The notes under the pieces are model-generated. The model was not told the origin of the DNA. It saw only the letters and a list, made by a program, of their open reading frames with translations, and did not search any database. This document shows positions 30,398-34,944 of a stretch of DNA of 34,944 nucleotides, piece by piece (position 1 is the first letter of the stretch; the number at the start of each line of letters is the position of its first letter). The translations under genes were made by a program, and so were the position numbers. This stretch comes from Clostridiaceae bacterium UBA6085 (GTDB lineage Bacteria; Bacillota; Clostridia; Clostridiales; Clostridiaceae), in NCBI GenBank assembly GCA_002428605.1, contig DIXH01000022.1, positions 7,665 to 42,608 of the forward strand, given 5' to 3'.

Positions 30398-31198
30398 ATG
30401 GAAAAGAGACAGGCTAAGGCTCCGGCAACGTTAAGATTTGATGAGAAGGCATTCGGCATGATAAATCACACTGAAGTTCGCTGGCTGGGAAATTCAGGTG
30501 CTTTCATCAACAGCAGGGGGACTACTCTAATGATAGATCCGTTGCTTAAGGGCTTCGACATGCCGCTTCTGATCGAGATGCCGATTGCAGCTGATGAGAT
30601 CCCCAAACTTGATGCTTTGCTTATAACCCACAGCGACAACGACCATTTCAGCAGGGCTACCTGCAGTGAAATTGCGCCTGTTGTTAAGGAGTTCCACTCA
30701 CCGCATTATGTGGCGTCGCTGATGAAGGCGATGGATATTGACGGGAAGGGACATGACATTCATGAAGCCTTTGAGGTCGGAAACGTAAAAGTGACGCTTA
30801 CGCCTGCGGACCATGCATGGCAAAACGAATACCCCAAGCACAAGACAAGGGAATTCATGATGGAGGACTACTGCGGCTTCTGGCTGGATACTCCGGATGG
30901 GAGCATCTGGGCGGTTGGGGATTCAAGGCTTCTTGAGGAGCAGCTGAAAATGCCTGCCCCTGATGTGATGCTTTTCGATTTCTCAGACAGCGCATGGCAC
31001 ATTGGGTTTGAAGGTGCGGTAAGGCTTGCTGACGCATATCCTGACTCAAAGCTTATCCTCTGGCATTGGGGCAGCGTAGATGCACCTAACATGAAGGAAT
31101 TCAACGGAGACCCGGCAGACCTTGCTGCAAGGATAAAGAATCCAGGAAGGATCGTAGTCCTTGCTCCCGGTGAAGCATACAGGATGCATAAGTCATAG
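30398..31198 (+). CDS. MBL-fold metal-dependent hydrolase
   Basis: A 266-aa protein of the UlaG-like metallo-beta-lactamase fold group. The metal motif is THSDNDHFS (HxDxDH), with further ligands likely in LTPADHAW, VGDSR and LWHWGS. TTLMIDPLL near the N-terminus is the usual first strand. The substrate is unknown; relatives are phosphodiesterases or lactonases. GAAAGGAG precedes the ATG. It has no partner in the same operon. A hairpin follows. Confidence 0.85.
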   Translation: MEKRQAKAPATLRFDEKAFGMINHTEVRWLGNSGAFINSRGTTLMIDPLLKGFDMPLLIEMPIAADEIPKLDALLITHSDNDHFSRATCSEIAPVVKEFHSPHYVASLMKAMDIDGKGHDIHEAFEVGNVKVTLTPADHAWQNEYPKHKTREFMMEDYCGFWLDTPDGSIWAVGDSRLLEEQLKMPAPDVMLFDFSDSAWHIGFEGAVRLADAYPDSKLILWHWGSVDAPNMKEFNGDPADLAARIKNPGRIVVLAPGEAYRMHKS

Positions 31199-31216
31199 GC
31201 GAATGTAATTACATGG

Positions 31217-31275
31217 AATGGAACAGTCCTTTTCTTCAGCTGATACTGAAGCAGAGGGAGGTTCCATTTCTTGTT
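31217..31275 (+). terminator. Probable terminator after the MBL-fold gene
   Basis: AATGGAAC (31217-31224) and GTTCCATT (31261-31268), with an inner CTTCAG/CTGAAG hairpin, then TTGTTT. Longer and weaker than the other terminators here. Confidence 0.55.
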
Positions 31276-31314
31276 TATTCAATGCAGAATTAATCAGAAA
31301 TTAATACAAGACTC

Positions 31315-31342
31315 TTGAAATTTGGCACGAGTGAATTATAAT
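31315..31342 (+). promoter_or_regulatory. Sigma-A promoter of groESL
   Basis: TTGAAA (31315-31320), 16 nt, TATAAT (31337-31342). Confidence 0.75.
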
Positions 31343-31355
31343 AAAAAGGTAGGTA

Positions 31356-31382
31356 TTAGCACTCGGTCAAAGTGAGTGCTAA
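31356..31382 (+). promoter_or_regulatory. CIRCE operator (HrcA site)
   Basis: TTAGCACTC-N9-GAGTGCTAA, a perfect match to the CIRCE consensus, just after the -10 of groESL. The HrcA repressor binds it, and heat relieves repression. The hrcA gene is not in the window. Confidence 0.97.
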
Positions 31383-31411
31383 CAAATTTAACTTCTGGAG
31401 GTATGTGGAAC

Positions 31412-31693
31412 ATGATAAAACCATTAGCAGACAGGGTAGTCATCAAGAGGCTTGAGGCAGAAGAGACTACAAAATCAGGTATAGTCCTCACAGGATCAGC
31501 GAAGGAAAAGCCTCAGGAGGCTGTTGTAGTAGCTGTAGGCCCGGGTGGCTATGTTGACGGAAACAAGGTTGATATGGAAGTCAAGGTAGGAGACAAGGTC
31601 CTGTTTTCAAAGTATGCAGGAACTGAAATCAAGCATCAGGGCGAAGAAGTAATAATAGTAAGGCAGAGCGACATTCTGGCGATAGTGGAGTAG
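31412..31693 (+). CDS. groES: Co-chaperonin GroES
   Basis: A 93-aa co-chaperonin that caps the GroEL ring. Starts MIKPLADRVVIKRLEAEETTKSGIVL; the mobile loop is TTKSGIVLTG. The ATG at 31412 has GGAGGT 9 nt upstream; an in-frame ATG at 31403 directly abuts that site. First gene of the groESL operon under CIRCE. The end QSDILAIVE is normal. Confidence 0.97.
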   Translation: MIKPLADRVVIKRLEAEETTKSGIVLTGSAKEKPQEAVVVAVGPGGYVDGNKVDMEVKVGDKVLFSKYAGTEIKHQGEEVIIVRQSDILAIVE

Positions 31694-31703
31694 GAGGAAT
31701 AAA

Positions 31704-33320
31704 ATGGCGAAGAAGATTGTACTTGGAGAAGAAGCAAGGAGATCCATGCAAAAAGGCGTGGACATACTGGCAAATACTGTTAAGGTGACACTCGGGCCTA
31801 AGGGCAGGAATGTGATCCTTGAGAAGAAGTTCGGATCACCGCTCATAACAAACGACGGTGTGACAATAGCAAGGGAGATTGAGCTCGAGGACGGATTCGA
31901 GAACATGGGAGCTCAGCTTGTAAAGGAAGTTGCTACCAAGACCAATGACATTGCAGGAGACGGAACAACTACCGCTACAGTTCTTGCACAGTCGATCATC
32001 AAGGAAGGCTTAAAGAACGTTACTGCAGGAGCAAATCCAATGCTCATCAGACAGGGCATCAAGATGGCTGTCGACAAGGCGGTCGAGGAGATAAGGAACC
32101 AGTCCATTGCCATAAGGGGTAAGGAGGACATTGCAAGGGTTGCTGCAGTATCCGCATCTGACGAGGAAATAGGAATACTCATATCCGACGCAATGGAAAG
32201 AGTCGGAGCTGAAGGCGTAATAACCGTAGAAGAGTCAAGGTCAATGGTCACTGAGCTTGAAGTGGTTGAAGGAATGCAGTTCGACAGGGGCTACGTATCA
32301 GCATACATGGCAACTGACACTGAGAAGATGGAAGCGGTCCTTGACGACCCGTACATACTCATAACAGACAAGAAGATCTCAAACATCCAGGAGATACTTC
32401 CTGTGCTTGAGCAGATCGTACAGCAGGGCAAGAAGCTCCTTATCATCGCTGAGGACATAGAGGGAGAGGCTATAGCTACACTCGTAGTCAATAAGCTGAG
32501 AGGCACATTCATATGTGTCGGCGTAAAGGCACCTGGCTTCGGCGACAGAAGGAAGGAAATGCTTCAGGATATCGCCATACTTACCGGCGGCAAGGTGATT
32601 TCTGAGGAGCTCGGAAGAGAGCTCAAGGAAGCTACTATAGACATGCTTGGAAGAGCCGAGAGCGTAAGGGTTAGCAAGGACAACACAGTACTTGTCAACG
32701 GTCATGGAGACAAGAGCGAGATCCACAACAGGATAGCCCAGATAAAGAGCCAGTATGAGGAATCAACCTCAGACTTCGACAGGGAGAAGCTACAGGAAAG
32801 GCTTGCAAAGCTTGCAGGCGGAGTAGCGGTTATCAAGGTTGGAGCTGCAACTGAGACAGAGCTCAAGGAAAAGAAGCTTAGGCTCGAGGACGCACTTTCA
32901 GCCACTAAGGCTGCAGTTGAGGAAGGAATCGTTGCAGGAGGCGGAACAGCCTATGCCAACGTAATTCCAAAGCTTGCAGGGCTCACCCACGAGAACCATG
33001 AGATCAAGGTCGGTATCGACATAATCAGAAGAGCTCTTGAGGAGCCTCTAAGGCAGATAGTTACAAATGCAGGTCTTGAGGGCAGCGTTGTAATAGAGAA
33101 GGTAATGCACAGCGAGCCTGGAATAGGATTCAACGTACTCACTGAGAAGTATGTTGACATGATCCAGGAAGGTATCGTTGACCCGACTAAGGTAACAAGG
33201 TCAGCGCTCCAGAACGCTGCATCAGTAGCTGCGACATTCCTCACAACAGAGGGTGCGGTAGTTGACATCAAGGAGCCAACACCTCCGATGCCTGCACCTG
33301 GAATGGACGGAATGTACTAA
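31704..33320 (+). CDS. groEL: Chaperonin GroEL
   Basis: A 538-aa ATP-dependent chaperonin that forms 14-mers in the cytosol. Nucleotide motifs LGPKGRNVIL and GDGTTTATVLAQ and the intermediate/apical domain blocks are present throughout. It ends PPMPAPGMDGMY, whereas many GroELs have a GGM-repeat tail; the final GMDGMY is a short variant of it. GGAGGAAT precedes the ATG, 10 nt after groES. A terminator follows. Confidence 0.99.
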   Translation: MAKKIVLGEEARRSMQKGVDILANTVKVTLGPKGRNVILEKKFGSPLITNDGVTIAREIELEDGFENMGAQLVKEVATKTNDIAGDGTTTATVLAQSIIKEGLKNVTAGANPMLIRQGIKMAVDKAVEEIRNQSIAIRGKEDIARVAAVSASDEEIGILISDAMERVGAEGVITVEESRSMVTELEVVEGMQFDRGYVSAYMATDTEKMEAVLDDPYILITDKKISNIQEILPVLEQIVQQGKKLLIIAEDIEGEAIATLVVNKLRGTFICVGVKAPGFGDRRKEMLQDIAILTGGKVISEELGRELKEATIDMLGRAESVRVSKDNTVLVNGHGDKSEIHNRIAQIKSQYEESTSDFDREKLQERLAKLAGGVAVIKVGAATETELKEKKLRLEDALSATKAAVEEGIVAGGGTAYANVIPKLAGLTHENHEIKVGIDIIRRALEEPLRQIVTNAGLEGSVVIEKVMHSEPGIGFNVLTEKYVDMIQEGIVDPTKVTRSALQNAASVAATFLTTEGAVVDIKEPTPPMPAPGMDGMY

Positions 33321-33337
33321 AATCAATAGAAGCTCAG

Positions 33338-33363
33338 AAAAGGGATGCGTCAGCATCCCTTTT
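33338..33363 (+). terminator. Terminator of groESL
   Basis: AAAAGGGATGC and GCATCCCTTTT with a 4-nt loop, 18 nt after the groEL stop. Confidence 0.9.
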
Positions 33364-33509
33364 GAGTTTCTATCATTATCTATTACTTATGAAAACCTTT
33401 TAATATAACATTTATTTATGTATAATCAATTTATAGATATCAGTATCATAAATAGAACAGCATACTGGATAAGCCTTAAATCAAGTTATATTGTAAAAGG
33501 GTGATAATA

Positions 33510-34944
33510 TTGATAGATAAATTTAAAATTGGTGACACGATATCTTTGAAAGTCGATTCTACTAAAGTTGGGATAATTATTGGGGTGTATCAATCCACAA
33601 ATGATATTTCTCGATATAAGGTATTTCATAATCAATCTGATATATCAGAGTATTATGAAAACCAGATCATTATGATCAACTCTTCTGAACCAATCATATG
33701 GCTTAATAATTCAAAATTCACTGCAGTACTAAATGCAAAAAAATATGGATTTAATGCAGACAATATTGTCTATTCATTAAACTCTGGAAAAATGAAATTC
33801 ATACCCTTTCAATTTCGACCATTAACTAAGTTAATCAACTCTAGTATTCCGAGATTGCTTATCGCAGATGAAGTCGGGGTTGGTAAAACAATTGAAAGTG
33901 GAATCATAATCAAAGAGTTTGAAAAAAGAAATAATATTAAAAAAATTATGATAATTTGTCCAAAAGAGCTGACTTCTAAGTGGCGCAGAGAAATGAAAGA
34001 AAAATTTGATGAATCATTTGAAGTTTTGACGTCTGATCGCTTAAACTACTGTCTCGTTGAGATGGAATCTGAAGGTGTTTGGCCTAGTGAGTGCAACAAA
34101 TGCATAATTGGATTAGAACTCTTTAGGCGTGAAGAAATAATCCAGCGTCTGATTTCCTTAGATGACTCACCTGAATTCGACATGCTCATAGTAGATGAAG
34201 CTCATCATATCACAACACAAACAAGTAACTCACATGTTCTAATTGAGTACCTATGTGAGCACACTGAGATTGTGCTTTTTCTTAGCGCTACCCCTCTACA
34301 ATTAGGATCTAATGACCTTTTTTCACTATTAAACCTACTTGATCCAAGTGAATACATAGATAGTAAGATATTCACACAAATGGTTTTACCAAACAAGTAT
34401 ATTAATGGAGCTATCAGAAAGATAAGAAATAATTCAAGTCAAACATGGCAACTTGAAGCGCTAGATGAATTGAAGAGTATCCAAGTAAACGACTGGGCAA
34501 CGAATGCCTACTCAAACAATAGCGTATTGAGAAAATGGGTTAATAGACTTGCAAAACAACCTATGTTAACTAATTTGGAACGTGTAGACTGCATAAAAGA
34601 CCTTGAAAGCTTACATTCTTTATTTCACATTATTAATCGAACAAAAAGGAAAGATATTGGTGAATTTACTGTTAGAGAGCCAATTACTGTTCAAATGACC
34701 TTTACAGACCAAGAACTTGAATTCTACAACGAAGTTAGGGATTTTAAGAGTATTATTTTAAAGATGAAATATGGTCCTATTGTAACTAGCCTAATAATGT
34801 CAACAATTGAAAGACAACTGACAAGTTCAATACCAGCATTCTTGGATTTACTTGATAATTTTATTGAAAATGGTTTGTTCTCAATTTCTGGAATCACTGA
34901 TGATATTGAAACTGAAGATACGGAAATTAATATCAAAAGTAATA
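33510..34944 (+). CDS. SNF2/DEAH-type (SF2) helicase, 5' part
   Basis: The frame runs open from a TTG at 33510 (AAAGGGTGA 5 nt upstream) to the end of the window; 478 codons are seen and the gene continues outside. An N-terminal SH3/KOW-like stretch (KFKIGDTISLKVDSTKVGIIIGVYQ) is followed by the helicase core: Walker A ADEVGVGKTIESG (Lys126), VDEAHH (229-232) and LSATPLQLGSNDLFSLLNLL (motif III). The ADEVGVGKT form is typical of SNF2/RapA-like helicases found in phage-defence and DNA-modification loci (for example DISARM or Dpd types), but which one cannot be told here. Base and codon use is clearly AT-richer than all genes to the left, which suggests acquisition. Confidence 0.85.
   Translation, partial: MIDKFKIGDTISLKVDSTKVGIIIGVYQSTNDISRYKVFHNQSDISEYYENQIIMINSSEPIIWLNNSKFTAVLNAKKYGFNADNIVYSLNSGKMKFIPFQFRPLTKLINSSIPRLLIADEVGVGKTIESGIIIKEFEKRNNIKKIMIICPKELTSKWRREMKEKFDESFEVLTSDRLNYCLVEMESEGVWPSECNKCIIGLELFRREEIIQRLISLDDSPEFDMLIVDEAHHITTQTSNSHVLIEYLCEHTEIVLFLSATPLQLGSNDLFSLLNLLDPSEYIDSKIFTQMVLPNKYINGAIRKIRNNSSQTWQLEALDELKSIQVNDWATNAYSNNSVLRKWVNRLAKQPMLTNLERVDCIKDLESLHSLFHIINRTKRKDIGEFTVREPITVQMTFTDQELEFYNEVRDFKSIILKMKYGPIVTSLIMSTIERQLTSSIPAFLDLLDNFIENGLFSISGITDDIETEDTEINIKSN

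Noticed and set aside
1..34944. CRISPR array, tRNA or rRNA genes
   Set aside because: No regularly spaced repeats, cloverleaf-like stretches or rRNA sequences were seen on reading through the window.

Overview
The window is bacterial chromosomal DNA, most likely from a member of the Clostridia (Firmicutes). Pointers are the strong GGAGG-type ribosome binding sites, extended -10 promoters (TGnTATAAT), a T-box riboswitch, a CIRCE element before groESL, the redox repressor Rex, a zinc-domain (archaeal-type) ProRS, a TcyP-type transporter, and an Rnf/Nfn redox gene set. Arg codons AGG/AGA and Ile codon ATA dominate the core genes. I cannot name the species from the sequence. There are no rRNA or tRNA genes and no CRISPR array.

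Layout. 1-5.7 kb: the end of proS, a small unknown gene, a leftward operon (sortase, RtcB, PNPOx-like), then ispF, a nitroreductase and a membrane-anchored unknown. 5.8-10.9 kb: an rnfCDGEA operon. 11.0-14.2 kb: a looser, variable stretch with a tiny CC-motif protein, SRPBCC, small membrane proteins, a GNAT and a broken toxin-antitoxin pair. 14.2-16.0 kb: a cystine transporter under a Cys T-box. 16.1-18.9 kb: a Spy-like secreted protein and an OmpR/HK two-component system. 19.2-19.4 kb: a cluster of DnaA boxes. 19.4-22.6 kb: rluF, a glutaredoxin-like protein, a SigI/RsgI-like fusion and a membrane-anchored hydrolase. 22.8-27.0 kb: rex, nfnAB and an OGG1-type glycosylase. 27.0-33.3 kb: a DUF1461 protein, MATE efflux with LysR, an MBL-fold hydrolase and groESL. 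33.5 kb to the end: the start of an AT-rich SNF2-type helicase, probably the edge of an acquired (possibly defence) island.

The most unusual system is the rnf operon. It has no rnfB. RnfA and RnfE contain no cysteine at all, and the four positions that normally bind the intramembrane [2Fe-2S] cluster are Ser, Ser, Thr and Thr. RnfD carries an extra C-terminal FMN_bind-like domain, and RnfG has two FMN_bind domains. This looks like an Rnf-derived complex that has lost the ferredoxin/iron-sulfur entry route and gained flavin-type domains outside the membrane. It sits in the same region as rex and nfnAB, which also handle NAD(P)H and ferredoxin balance.

The second notable item is a single-gene fusion of a SigI C-terminal (promoter-binding) domain to an RsgI anti-sigma domain plus a membrane helix. 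The third is a compact group of DnaA boxes far from any dnaA/dnaN gene. Functional statements rest on motif and family recognition by eye; no database search was run.
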